Assembly: GCF_900163785.1 (NCBI RefSeq)
Contig: NZ_FUKN01000010.1
Coordinates: forward strand, 248,001 to 312,000
Reading direction: 5' to 3'
Length of the DNA stretch: 64,000 nucleotides
From: Psychrobacter sp. JB385
Lineage (GTDB): Bacteria > Pseudomonadota > Gammaproteobacteria > Pseudomonadales > Moraxellaceae
Below, one piece after another: positions 56,543 to 64,000 of this stretch (within the stretch, counting starts at the first letter, position 1; each line of letters begins with the position of its first letter). The translations under genes were made by a program, and so were the position numbers. The notes below the pieces were generated by a model that worked only from the letters and a program-made list of their open reading frames with translations, ran no database searches and was not told the DNA's origin.

Positions 56543-56575
56543 AAAAAACCCTCTCATTTTGAGAGGGTTTTTTTA
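56543..56575. terminator. SDR gene terminator
   Basis: AAAAAACCCTCTC and GAGAGGGTTTTTT flank ATTTT, a perfect 13-bp stem with T-tracts on both strands. Confidence 0.92.
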
Positions 56576-56625
56576 TAGTTGCCTAACGTTGTGAGCGGGT
56601 ATCAAAGATTATAAGTAACACCATG

Positions 56626-56671
56626 GTACGCTCACGTAATGAATTAGCATTAATATATTCGTTTTTGTTAT
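56626..56671. repeat. 46-bp dispersed repeat, copy 2
   Basis: Same sequence as 53750-53795 in the same orientation (42 of 46). It lies between the SDR terminator and the PAAR gene, 115-160 bases upstream of the PAAR start. Relative to copy 1 each change is G to A or C to T. Confidence 0.85.
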
Positions 56672-56785
56672 AAAAGTGGTTTTTTGATGGTGAAAGAAAT
56701 AAATTTTCCATAAAATCGTACAATTGTTTATTTATAAGATTATGTGTTAATATCAACTTTAAGATAGAGAGCATAGGATAAAGCT

Positions 56786-57331
56786 ATGGCAGCTTATATC
56801 ACTGTAGGGGCAAAGACTACTCATGGTGGCACGGTCATTACTGGCTCACCGCATACCACACATAATGGCGTTCAAGTCGCTCGCAAAGGCGACAAGGTTA
56901 TGTGTAAAAAATGCAAAAAAGTAACTACCATTCTTACGGGTGATCCTACATTTGTTATAGATGGCTCTCCAATCGCACGAGGCGGTGATGTAACCAGCTG
57001 TGGCGCAAAGCTGATTGCTATTCAACAGTCTTTTTGTGAGTCAGATTTTGAAGTGATAGGTGTGGAGCAAGCCGAGAGTATGAAAAAATCAGCTCAGGAT
57101 TATGCTAATAAAGTTATGAGTAGATACAATACCGCTTTTCAATTTTTAGCTGACGATGATACGCCTTATGCCAACTTTAATTACATTGCTAAAAACAAGC
57201 AGACCGGCGAGACCTACCAAGGTATTACAGATGAAGATGGTTGGACGGAGCGCTTCTATTCCGATAACGATGATGAGATTGAGGTTATGCTAGATTTAGA
57301 ATGGCAAAAAGGTTTAGGAGCGTTCGAATGA
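56786..57331 (+). CDS. PAAR-domain protein with C-terminal extension
   Basis: A 181-residue protein. The N-terminal PAAR domain (about 1-85) has THGGTVITGSPHTTHNG, a cysteine pair CKKCKKV, then VIDGSPIARGGDVTSCGAKL; PAAR proteins sharpen the VgrG spike of type VI secretion systems and carry effectors. After a helical linker (SMKKSAQDYANKVMSRYN), the last 55 residues form a probable beta domain (TGETYQGITDEDGWTERFYSD) of the kind seen in PAAR proteins that dock effectors. AGGAT precedes the ATG. Its stop overlaps the start of the next gene (ATGA), implying coupled translation. No T6SS structural gene is present here. Confidence 0.8.
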   Translation: MAAYITVGAKTTHGGTVITGSPHTTHNGVQVARKGDKVMCKKCKKVTTILTGDPTFVIDGSPIARGGDVTSCGAKLIAIQQSFCESDFEVIGVEQAESMKKSAQDYANKVMSRYNTAFQFLADDDTPYANFNYIAKNKQTGETYQGITDEDGWTERFYSDNDDEIEVMLDLEWQKGLGAFE

Positions 57332-58167
57332 GCAATAGTACTAATGGGAATATGAGAAGGGGAGATATCTCTACTAAGATTACGTCCAGACCTTTTATAT
57401 CAAGACAGCATCCTTTAAATGATCCCAAGGATCCTTTTACCGCAGCAAAAGTAAATCAAGAGCTGTCGGATAGAATGGCGCTTAAGACTTATCCTACTCA
57501 AGGGGCATCTTCCTTGTGTGGACCTGCCACACTTTTTTATTGTTTACTTGTTGATTACCCAAAGTTATACAAACGGGCTGTCGCAGAGCTCTGGAGAGAT
57601 GGTAAGACAACAGTTAACAATTTAAAAATTGAGCCGAATGCAAGAACAAAAAACCCTAAAGATTTATTCAAGACGAAAGATGAATTAAGGATATTAGCTA
57701 TTGACTGGATAACCTTGGCAAGCCTACGAGACTCAACCAATAATATTATGTCTTATAGCTCACCGTTCGACCAAGCAGCGGGAATTACTTTGCCAGCAGA
57801 TATTATCGACTGGTTTAAAAAAGCTGGCTATCGACATGTTGATACATTTGTCTTGGACAGTTCTACAAACATTATAAAAATAAACGGCTATCAAAATAAT
57901 TCTAATTATCATGTTATCTCTTTAGTCAATTCGGGGTTTATTTCGGGACAAGGCTTACCTACTATTAATTTCCCTAACCATTGGGTAATGTGGACTGACC
58001 AAGTACGTAATAGGGACGGTAGTCCTATAAGAAGCGACATAAAATCTCATGATGCTGTGAAGCTAAAATTATTTACGTGGGGAGAAATTGCAAGACCCAT
58101 ACAAGCGAACTTGAGTTTTGCAGAATTTCAGAAATATCATTTCCAAGCTATCGTTATAGGGAGGTAA
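57328..58167 (+). CDS. Putative papain-like T6SS effector
   Basis: A 279-residue protein without signal peptide or membrane span, starting in ATGA overlap with the PAAR gene. A single conserved-looking nucleophile candidate, Cys64 in SSLCGPATLFY, begins a helix, as in papain-like and transglutaminase-like folds. His218 in PNHWVMWTD and Asp224 could complete a triad. The DWITLASLRDS and PADIIDWFKKAGY segments recall uncharacterised PAAR-linked proteins in Pseudomonas (from memory). Position between PAAR and a lipoprotein suggests an effector acting in the target periplasm, probably on peptidoglycan or protein; that is inference. Twelve of its 16 Arg codons are AGA/AGG, unlike neighbouring housekeeping genes, pointing to transfer. 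Confidence 0.6.
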   Translation: MSNSTNGNMRRGDISTKITSRPFISRQHPLNDPKDPFTAAKVNQELSDRMALKTYPTQGASSLCGPATLFYCLLVDYPKLYKRAVAELWRDGKTTVNNLKIEPNARTKNPKDLFKTKDELRILAIDWITLASLRDSTNNIMSYSSPFDQAAGITLPADIIDWFKKAGYRHVDTFVLDSSTNIIKINGYQNNSNYHVISLVNSGFISGQGLPTINFPNHWVMWTDQVRNRDGSPIRSDIKSHDAVKLKLFTWGEIARPIQANLSFAEFQKYHFQAIVIGR

Positions 58168-58168
58168 G

Positions 58169-58528
58169 ATGATAAAAAAATATCTAGTAGCTGCTACAGT
58201 CTTGCTACTAGTAGGATGCAGTGATCCTGTGAAAGTGTCACCTGATAGATTGCCTGACGCTCATCTGAATAAACCTTATGAAGCAAATATAGAGATCACA
58301 GGCGGTGTCGTTGTTAAAGTTGGTTTTTACTCTGAAGTATCTGACGGTAATTTCGAGATTATCCCAAGTATTGCAGAGGGAGGTTATAAAGACTATAACC
58401 TTTTGACTGTTACCGGTACTCCAACTACGCTAGAACCTATTCATATTGAAATCGTAGGCGATACCTATGGAACCAATTTTCCTGGTAAGCAATTTGAAAA
58501 GATGTACACCATTGAGGTAAAAGAATAG
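58169..58528 (+). CDS. Lipoprotein, putative immunity protein
   Basis: A 119-residue lipoprotein with lipobox LLVGC (Cys17) following a short hydrophobic signal. The mature part starts SDPVKVSPDRLPDAHLNKPY and looks like an all-beta, immunoglobulin-type fold (IEITGGVVVKVGFYSE). GGAGG lies just before the ATG, which is one base after the effector stop. As the third gene of a PAAR-effector unit, it is the natural candidate for the cognate periplasmic immunity protein. Function is inferred from position and export signal only. Confidence 0.65.
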   Translation: MIKKYLVAATVLLLVGCSDPVKVSPDRLPDAHLNKPYEANIEITGGVVVKVGFYSEVSDGNFEIIPSIAEGGYKDYNLLTVTGTPTTLEPIHIEIVGDTYGTNFPGKQFEKMYTIEVKE

Positions 58529-58543
58529 CGGGCCAAATATAAT

Positions 58544-58580
58544 AAAAAAAGCGATGACATGACTATCATCGCTTTTTTTT
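58544..58580. terminator. Terminator between the immunity lipoprotein and cysH
   Basis: AAAAAAAGCGATGA and TCATCGCTTTTTTTT pair across an 8-nt loop, with T-tracts on both strands. It serves two convergent genes. Confidence 0.9.
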
Positions 58581-58603
58581 ACTACAAATTCTTAAGCAAA
58601 AGA

Positions 58604-59242
58604 CTATAGCTGAGTATGTAGACCACACTCACGACTTTCTTCTACTTTGGTTGGGTCAAAATAATCAAACTCGTTTGGTAGGTTATGCTCATCAAGATAA
58701 ACGTCTAGATCGGCGTCTGTTTTTTCAAACAACGGCGCGACTTTTAATACGCCATCTTTTGATAAGCTTAGAACATCAAGACCTTGGCGGAACTCGGTTT
58801 GATCTTTACGAATGGCGTTGAACCAAACGTCAGGCTGTAACTCATCTAACGCACGGCGGAATGGCTCAAGTTTCACTTGGTCCGTGAACTCGTCATGCTG
58901 CGGGTTATCGATTCCTGGGATACCATTCATGGTTGCGTCACGGTAAGCAGCCGTTTGCTTAGGAATATATGTGATGACGTTTAGGTTCAAATCACGAATA
59001 ACTTTGTTGGCAAATTGATAGGTCGCATCCGTGTTATAACCTGAGTCAACCCACAATACAGTGATATCAGGACGCTGTTTGGCAACTAAATGCAAGATGG
59101 CTGATTCATAAGGACGGAAGTTCGTTGTGATGATTGGATTTTTTGCTTGGGTCAATGCCCATGCCACGATTTCTTCGGGTGATTTACCTTGCAAGTCTTG
59201 GTTGGCTTGATCGATATCTAGATTTGGATGTAATTGACTCAT
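58604..59242 (-). CDS. cysH: Phosphoadenylyl-sulfate reductase-like (CysH)
   Basis: Reduces activated sulfate to sulfite. The 212 residues are short for the family (about 240). ITTNFRPYESAILHL is the P-loop-like PP motif, LWVDSGYNTDATYQFA follows, and the C-terminus ends with the catalytic Cys in RECGLHTQL. There are no other cysteines, so the four-cysteine iron-sulfur site of APS reductases is absent, which predicts a PAPS-type enzyme. AAGGA precedes the ATG. It is the last gene of the cysI-DUF934-cysH unit. Its 3' end is duplicated at 55482-55628. Confidence 0.88.
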   Translation of the reverse strand: MSQLHPNLDIDQANQDLQGKSPEEIVAWALTQAKNPIITTNFRPYESAILHLVAKQRPDITVLWVDSGYNTDATYQFANKVIRDLNLNVITYIPKQTAAYRDATMNGIPGIDNPQHDEFTDQVKLEPFRRALDELQPDVWFNAIRKDQTEFRQGLDVLSLSKDGVLKVAPLFEKTDADLDVYLDEHNLPNEFDYFDPTKVEESRECGLHTQL

Positions 59243-59320
59243 TATATGTTCCTTAATGGTTGTGAGTATAAAATAAAAATGATTTATTAAAAGGGAGTAA
59301 GAATATTAAGCGCCTGAAAA

Positions 59321-59917
59321 CTAGCTACCAGAAAACATCGGTAATGCAGCTGCATTGCGACCATCATAACTACTGGCAAGGGCGCTAAATGCTTGAGAGA
59401 TATCCGAGATAGACTGCATGTCATGCTCATTGAGCACAAAGCTATCAACGCCCGTCCGCAGCAAATAAGCAATTTGATCACGGCCAAACTGTCCTGCTAT
59501 ACGAATCTCTCCCTGATAGCCGATTTGGCGTAGGGTTTGGGCGTAACTAAAGCCGCGTCCATCGGTGAACGCAGGCACATGAATGACAATCAAATCTTGT
59601 TGCAACAAAAATTCTGATAAACCGATCAGTAGATCTGTATCACTGTTGGCGGTCACCCACACACCAACGCGGCTGGCATGCTGGGCAATGAGGTCACGCA
59701 CCTGCTCTAAGAGACCACCCGCCAACTTGCCTGCTGAATCCAGTAAATCAGAGAGAGGAAGTAAAATCTCAAGTTTTTCTTGTTTTTGTAGTAGCTCAAG
59801 TAATGATATATGAGACAGGGCGATACCATCTGGCAGCTCATTAGTACTAAGCGCTAACCACGTATCGTTTTGACTGATATCAGCACCTTCATGGTTTAAC
59901 ACATGATGATTACCCAT
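59321..59917 (-). CDS. DUF934 protein associated with sulfite reductase
   Basis: A 198-residue cytoplasmic protein of the DUF934 family, which commonly follows cysI in Pseudomonas-like operons. It reads as an alpha/beta domain with IALSHISLLELLQKQEKL, IAQHASRVGVWVTANSD, and the end GQFGRDQIAYLLRTGVDSF. The ATG at 59917 has AAGGAG seven bases upstream and overlaps the cysI stop by eight bases, so the two are coupled. A role in sulfite reduction or its electron supply is inferred from context only. Confidence 0.8.
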   Translation of the reverse strand: MGNHHVLNHEGADISQNDTWLALSTNELPDGIALSHISLLELLQKQEKLEILLPLSDLLDSAGKLAGGLLEQVRDLIAQHASRVGVWVTANSDTDLLIGLSEFLLQQDLIVIHVPAFTDGRGFSYAQTLRQIGYQGEIRIAGQFGRDQIAYLLRTGVDSFVLNEHDMQSISDISQAFSALASSYDGRNAAALPMFSGS

Positions 59918-61595
59918 AGACCTTCTCCTTAAAGGGCGCAATACCAACACGATCGACCAGATCACCAAAACGTTCTACGTCTTGCTCATTGCTTACGCGC
60001 TGTTCTAGATAAACATCTAGGATTTTTTGTAGGGTAACTGCTACATCAGTCGCTGGGACAGCCTTGCCCAATATTTTACCGATCTTGGCGTCGTTACTTG
60101 AGTTGCCACCAAGGCTGATTTGATACCAATGCTCACCCTTCTTATCCACACCCAAGATACCGATATCGCCTGTATGATGATGCGCACAGGCATTCATACA
60201 GCCTGACATATTGAGACGAATCTCGCCCAAGTCATATAAGTAGTCGAGATCATCGAATTGTTTCTCGATTTGCTCAGCGATGTTGTGGGTCGTCGCATTG
60301 GCAAGTGAACAATAATCCCAGCCTGGGCAGACAATCATGTCTGTGAGCGTATTGATATTGGCGCGTGCCAAATGCAATGTCGTCAACTGTTGCCACAGTT
60401 CATATAACTGATTGGCCTGCACATCAGCGAAGACCAAATTCTGCTGATATGTACCGCGGAGCTCACCAAAGCTATATGTATCAGCAAGATCGGCGAGGGC
60501 ATCCATTTGTGACTCGCTCACATCCCCTGAAGGCACATAGCGACCATCGACCACACCAGCTTTTAGAGAAATCACCACGGCACGATAACCTGCAACTTTA
60601 TGTGCCACTGTATTTTGGTTGTACCAATTGGCAAACGCTTTATCGGCATCCAGCTGCTTTTGTAAGTCGTCCTGCACTTGTAGCGCATCAAAGCTCAGAT
60701 AGTCAGGCTCAGTGAAAAAGCTACTGGCAGTCGCAAAATTTTCCTCAGTCAGTGTTAAAGGGCCGTCTTTGGTATGCGCTTCCCACTCAGCATTGACCAA
60801 TTTGGCAAACGCAGGGCCGCCCATGCTCTCTACCAATATTTTGATACGGGCTTTGTATTTATTATCGCGGCGGCCATGCAAGTTATAAACGCGTAAAATG
60901 GCATCCAAGTAACTGAGCAGGTGCTGGCGAGGTAAAAACTCATTGATCACTTTACCAATCACTGGCGTACGACCAAGTCCGCCGCCAACCAACACTTCAA
61001 AACCAAGCTCTCCAGCTTCATTGGTTTTGACATGTAGTCCTATGTCATGTACTTGCGTCGCCGCACGATCATTGGCAGTACCAACCACCGCAATCTTGAA
61101 TTTACGCGGTAAAAACGCAAACTCAGGGTGAAAGGTTGACCACTGGCGGATAATCTCACAGTAAGGACGCGGATCTGCAATCTCTTCTTGGTGGATACCA
61201 GCATAAGGGTCGGTTGTGGTATTGCGAATACAGTTGCCCGACGTTTGAATCGCATGCATCTGCACTGAAGCCAGCTCTGCCAAAATATCTGGCACGTCTT
61301 CAAGTTTTGGCCAATTCAGCTGAATATTGGTACGGGTGGTGAAGTGCCCGTAGCCCTTATCATATTTACGCGTGATTTCTGCTAACTTGCGCAACTGATA
61401 AGAAGCAAAGAGCCCATAAGGAATCGCAATGCGTAACATCGGTGCATAACGCTGAATATAAAGGCCGTTTTGCAGGCGTAGTGGCAAAAACTGCTCTTCT
61501 GGCAGCTCACCTGCCAAAAAACGTTTGGTTTGGTCGCGAAACTGGGCAACTCGTTCGTCTACCAAAGTCTGGTCAGCGTAATTGTATTGATACAT
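59910..61595 (-). CDS. cysI: Sulfite/nitrite reductase hemoprotein (CysI)
   Basis: Siroheme and [4Fe-4S] enzyme reducing sulfite to sulfide, 561 residues. Two ferredoxin-like halves are visible (RIAIPYGLFASYQLRKLAEI and SFGELRGTYQQNLVF). The cluster ligands are in CPGWDYCSLANATT and NMSGCMNACAHHHTGDIG. The assimilatory nitrite/sulfite reductase type cannot be distinguished by eye, but linkage to cysH, sat and cysG favours sulfite. No flavoprotein partner cysJ is adjacent. It heads the operon, divergent from sat. Confidence 0.9.
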   Translation of the reverse strand: MYQYNYADQTLVDERVAQFRDQTKRFLAGELPEEQFLPLRLQNGLYIQRYAPMLRIAIPYGLFASYQLRKLAEITRKYDKGYGHFTTRTNIQLNWPKLEDVPDILAELASVQMHAIQTSGNCIRNTTTDPYAGIHQEEIADPRPYCEIIRQWSTFHPEFAFLPRKFKIAVVGTANDRAATQVHDIGLHVKTNEAGELGFEVLVGGGLGRTPVIGKVINEFLPRQHLLSYLDAILRVYNLHGRRDNKYKARIKILVESMGGPAFAKLVNAEWEAHTKDGPLTLTEENFATASSFFTEPDYLSFDALQVQDDLQKQLDADKAFANWYNQNTVAHKVAGYRAVVISLKAGVVDGRYVPSGDVSESQMDALADLADTYSFGELRGTYQQNLVFADVQANQLYELWQQLTTLHLARANINTLTDMIVCPGWDYCSLANATTHNIAEQIEKQFDDLDYLYDLGEIRLNMSGCMNACAHHHTGDIGILGVDKKGEHWYQISLGGNSSNDAKIGKILGKAVPATDVAVTLQKILDVYLEQRVSNEQDVERFGDLVDRVGIAPFKEKVYG

Positions 61596-61910
61596 GACGT
61601 AATCTCAGTTTTTTTAATCTTAAAAGCAGCGATGAGGGGCGTTTTTTGTGGCTATGTGACTCACCCAGTACTAATCGCAATATAAATAATTCAGCTTACC
61701 ATCATATAAGCTTGCTTCTATAAACATAAATTCCTTTCAGACATATCCATATCCAAACACAGCATAAATTTTCATAAAGAAAGTTAGGTAGCCTATGCTT
61801 ATCTTATTTAACGTCTGATTATTGGTACACGCTTCTCAGTTTTAGCTACCTTCTTGCGTTATCTCTTATTTTTTTTGACCACTTTTTTCATGTAAGGTTT
61901 TAATACTCCT
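61596..61910. promoter_or_regulatory. Divergent control region of cysI and sat
   Basis: A 315-bp AT-rich region separating two divergent sulfur-assimilation units; a CysB-type activator would be expected to act here, but I cannot point to a defined site. There is no small gene or hairpin that I can support. Confidence 0.45.
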
Positions 61911-63149
61911 ATGACTCAGACCACATCAAAACTTGTTCCTCCTCACGGTAGCCCAGTACTTAAGCCATTACTGTTAAATGGCGAAGCTCGCACCCAAGCA
62001 TTGAAACTTGCCAGCACACTACCAACTATCACCTTAAGCTCAAGAGAGCGTGGTGATTTGATTATGTTTGGTATTGGTGGCTTTACGCCATTGAATGGCT
62101 TTATGAATCAAGCTGATTGGAAAGGCGTGGTAGATGACATGCGCTTGCAAAGTGGCGACAACGCTGGCTTGTTTTGGCCGATTCCCATCACTTTATCTGC
62201 GCCCAAAGAAACTACAGACAGCTTAAACCAAGGTGACAAAGTGGCATTGGTGGCGCAAGATGGCGAGATCATGGGTATTTTAACGGTAGAAGAAACCTAT
62301 ACGATTGATAAAGAGTATGAGTGCCAAAAAGTATTCACTACCACAGACTCAGAGCATCCTGGGGTTCAACAAGTCTTAAACCAAGAAGCGGTCAATGTAG
62401 CAGGTAGCGTTGAGGTATTAAGCGAAGGCGAGTTCCCAACATTATATCCAGAAATCTATAAAACGCCCGCTGAAACCCGCGAAATTTTGGATGCCAAAGG
62501 CTGGAAAACAGTCGCTGCCTTCCAAACTCGTAATCCAATGCATCGCTCGCATGAGTACTTGGCCAAGATTGCTATCGAAATCTGTGATGGAGTGTTGATT
62601 CATTCCTTGCTAGGCGCTCTAAAACCGGGTGACATCCCAGCAGAAGTACGCCAAGAAGCAATCAAAACTCTTATTGATAACTACTTCAGAAAAGACACCG
62701 TGATTCAAGCCGGTTATCCACTAGACATGCGTTATGCAGGGCCACGTGAGGCATTATTACACGCTGTGTTCCGTCAAAACTATGGCTGTAGTCATCTGAT
62801 TGTTGGCCGTGACCATGCAGGTGTTGGCGATTATTATGGTGCATTTGATGCGCAGACTATCTTTGAACAGGTTGGCAAGGACGACTTGATCACGCAGCCC
62901 CTAAAGATTGGCTGGACGTTCTGGTGTAACGCTTGTAACGCCATGGCATCTGATAAAACGTGTCCGCATGATGCTTCTGAGCACGTTAAGGTTTCTGGTA
63001 CCAAACTGCGTAAAGCCCTATCAGAAGATGAAGATGTGCCAGAGAACTTTAGTCGTCCAGAAGTGTTAGAGATTTTGCGCAATTATTATGCTGGCATCGC
63101 GCGTGAGGAGCGTGCTGAAGTTAAGCTCACAGGCGCTTCTGCTGTATAA
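61911..63149 (+). CDS. sat: Sulfate adenylyltransferase (Sat)
   Basis: Single-subunit ATP sulfurylase forming adenylyl sulfate from ATP and sulfate, 412 residues. Active-site motifs are [16 protein letters not shown] (QxRNPxHxxH), GALKPGDIP, and [17 protein letters not shown] zinc-ligand-like [15 protein letters not shown] near residue 345 is typical of the bacterial/archaeal Sat type. It replaces the CysD/CysN complex of enterobacteria. No APS-kinase domain is fused to it. A strong terminator follows. Confidence 0.93.
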   Translation: MTQTTSKLVPPHGSPVLKPLLLNGEARTQALKLASTLPTITLSSRERGDLIMFGIGGFTPLNGFMNQADWKGVVDDMRLQSGDNAGLFWPIPITLSAPKETTDSLNQGDKVALVAQDGEIMGILTVEETYTIDKEYECQKVFTTTDSEHPGVQQVLNQEAVNVAGSVEVLSEGEFPTLYPEIYKTPAETREILDAKGWKTVAAFQTRNPMHRSHEYLAKIAIEICDGVLIHSLLGALKPGDIPAEVRQEAIKTLIDNYFRKDTVIQAGYPLDMRYAGPREALLHAVFRQNYGCSHLIVGRDHAGVGDYYGAFDAQTIFEQVGKDDLITQPLKIGWTFWCNACNAMASDKTCPHDASEHVKVSGTKLRKALSEDEDVPENFSRPEVLEILRNYYAGIAREERAEVKLTGASAV

Positions 63150-63170
63150 ATAAGGCCAAGCGTTAAAGAT

Positions 63171-63207
63171 AAAAAAGGAGTCAGATTTATAATCTGACTC
63201 CTTTTTT
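63171..63207. terminator. Terminator between sat and the lipoprotein gene
   Basis: AAAAAAGGAGTCAGATT and its exact complement flank TAT, a perfect 17-bp stem with T-tracts on both strands. Confidence 0.93.
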
Positions 63208-63232
63208 TATTTGCAGTTTCCAATCAATGCGA

Positions 63233-63748
63233 TTACATCAACTCTATCGGCGCTTTTAGCTTTTGATATTTGCCTGCCAATGAGCCACCGCCAGAACAAA
63301 AATAACTTAATGCGCCTGACTCTTGTCCATCAATGGTTAGGGTGTTTTCTTTAAACTGAAAAAAGATCTGAGTGTTATTGGCGTTGGTTTGAAAAATGAT
63401 GCCATGTGCCTCGTCTTGACCCATTAGCACGGCTTTACCATCAAACTGGCACGTGGGTTTTTTGAGATCGCTGCGCGCACGCACCTTAATGTCAATCTGT
63501 TTGTCACCTGCTGCTCGTACTATTACACCCACCCAATCATAACCTTGTGCACGGTCAGCATAGCCATCATCTGCATAGTCTCCTACCACCGCTTGCATAA
63601 CAGGTGAAAGTACGGGACTACTGGGGTTGACCACTTGGCTAGTGGTATTACTGGTCATATTATGACAGCCACTCAGCGTCAACAAAACCGAAGTAGTCAA
63701 TGAAGCGGCAACAAAAAAACGAGAGACATGGGGAAGGTGAGGGGTCAT
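63233..63748 (-). CDS. Hypothetical lipoprotein, 171 residues
   Basis: A predicted lipoprotein with signal peptide and lipobox LTLSGC (Cys28). The mature part, rich in Ser/Thr at first, then DYADDGYADRAQGYDWVGV and a beta-rich domain with IDIKVRARSDLKKPTCQF, ends LAGKYQKLKAPIELM. Two further cysteines may form a disulfide. I recognise no family by name. It shares a bidirectional terminator with sat. The following 252 bases to the window edge hold no gene that I can support. Confidence 0.7.
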   Translation of the reverse strand: MTPHLPHVSRFFVAASLTTSVLLTLSGCHNMTSNTTSQVVNPSSPVLSPVMQAVVGDYADDGYADRAQGYDWVGVIVRAAGDKQIDIKVRARSDLKKPTCQFDGKAVLMGQDEAHGIIFQTNANNTQIFFQFKENTLTIDGQESGALSYFCSGGGSLAGKYQKLKAPIELM

Positions 63749-64000
63749 AAGATGCCTTTGAAATCATAGTGGGAAAATAAAAAACGATAAGCAAACAAGG
63801 TACTGGCAATAGTGTATTCAAACCGTTCGCGTGACAGGAAAAATTCAAAATATTGACTGTTATCTTGTTTGATTGGAAATTTTCTCTACGCTTAGCTGTT
63901 ATGCATAGCCGAAAAATCCATCGTATGAGACACAATAATAACATTACTTATGCCAAGTTAATCACTCGATAAGCTGATTCGTCATTAAGCCTTTTTCAAA

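Noticed and set aside
56583..56774. 63-codon minus-strand frame upstream of the PAAR gene
   Set aside because: No ribosome-binding site and it spans the 46-bp repeat and PAAR promoter area. The shared peptide with copy 1 is recorded as a repeat finding instead.
63660..63944. 94-codon minus-strand frame at the right edge
   Set aside because: Overlaps the lipoprotein signal-peptide region in another frame and has no start signal.

Overview
The window looks like a chromosomal segment of a Psychrobacter-type bacterium (Moraxellaceae, Gammaproteobacteria). This rests on the gene repertoire (1611-residue NAD-glutamate dehydrogenase, SbcCD, Sat/CysI/DUF934/CysH sulfate assimilation, paired DUF606 proteins, orphan NadR-type kinase with PnuC), the moderately AT-rich DNA and protein sequences I recognise by memory. 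No database search was possible. I saw no rRNA, tRNA, CRISPR array, transposase or integrase.

Layout. 1-5.8 kb: tail of an unidentified gene (possibly selA-like), the oligopeptide/microcin-C-type ABC transporter yejBEF, then an iron-dependent alcohol dehydrogenase. 5.8-12.5 kb: folE, fabI, a DUF1275 membrane protein, a 53-residue small gene, a DASS carboxylate transporter, a metallophosphoesterase, DUF1543 and hypothetical genes. 12.6-27 kb: helicase gene hrpA, a highly repetitive hydrophilic protein, an LprI-like secreted protein, small-molecule exporters with a LysR regulator, DUF421, creD, yqhA, and a nadR-like/pnuC pair for nicotinamide riboside. 27-37 kb: a FabH-like synthase, prfA, lysS, dnaX (with a long PEPIAE repeat linker), a LysR regulator, argD and yacG. 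37-52 kb: a TrmB-like methyltransferase, an ABC1-family kinase, purD, large gdh, sbcC and sbcD. 52-64 kb: cysG, an acyltransferase, an accessory insertion, the cysH-DUF934-cysI operon with divergent sat, and a lipoprotein.

The accessory insertion (about 55.5-58.6 kb) is the most interesting part. It holds an SDR oxidoreductase and a PAAR protein / putative papain-like effector / lipoprotein cassette, which resembles an orphan type VI secretion effector-immunity module. It is bracketed by the intact cysH 3' end and a second, truncated cysH 3' end whose differences are mostly synonymous. Arginine codons in the effector are mostly AGA/AGG. Together these suggest acquisition by recombination at cysH.

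Sulfate assimilation is the best represented pathway: Sat activates sulfate, CysH reduces the activated sulfate, CysI reduces sulfite and CysG makes its siroheme. Most transcription units end in strong, often bidirectional, hairpin terminators, which define operon borders clearly. Three very small genes missed by a 60-codon cutoff are proposed at 8512-8673, 12427-12516 and 53931-54035.
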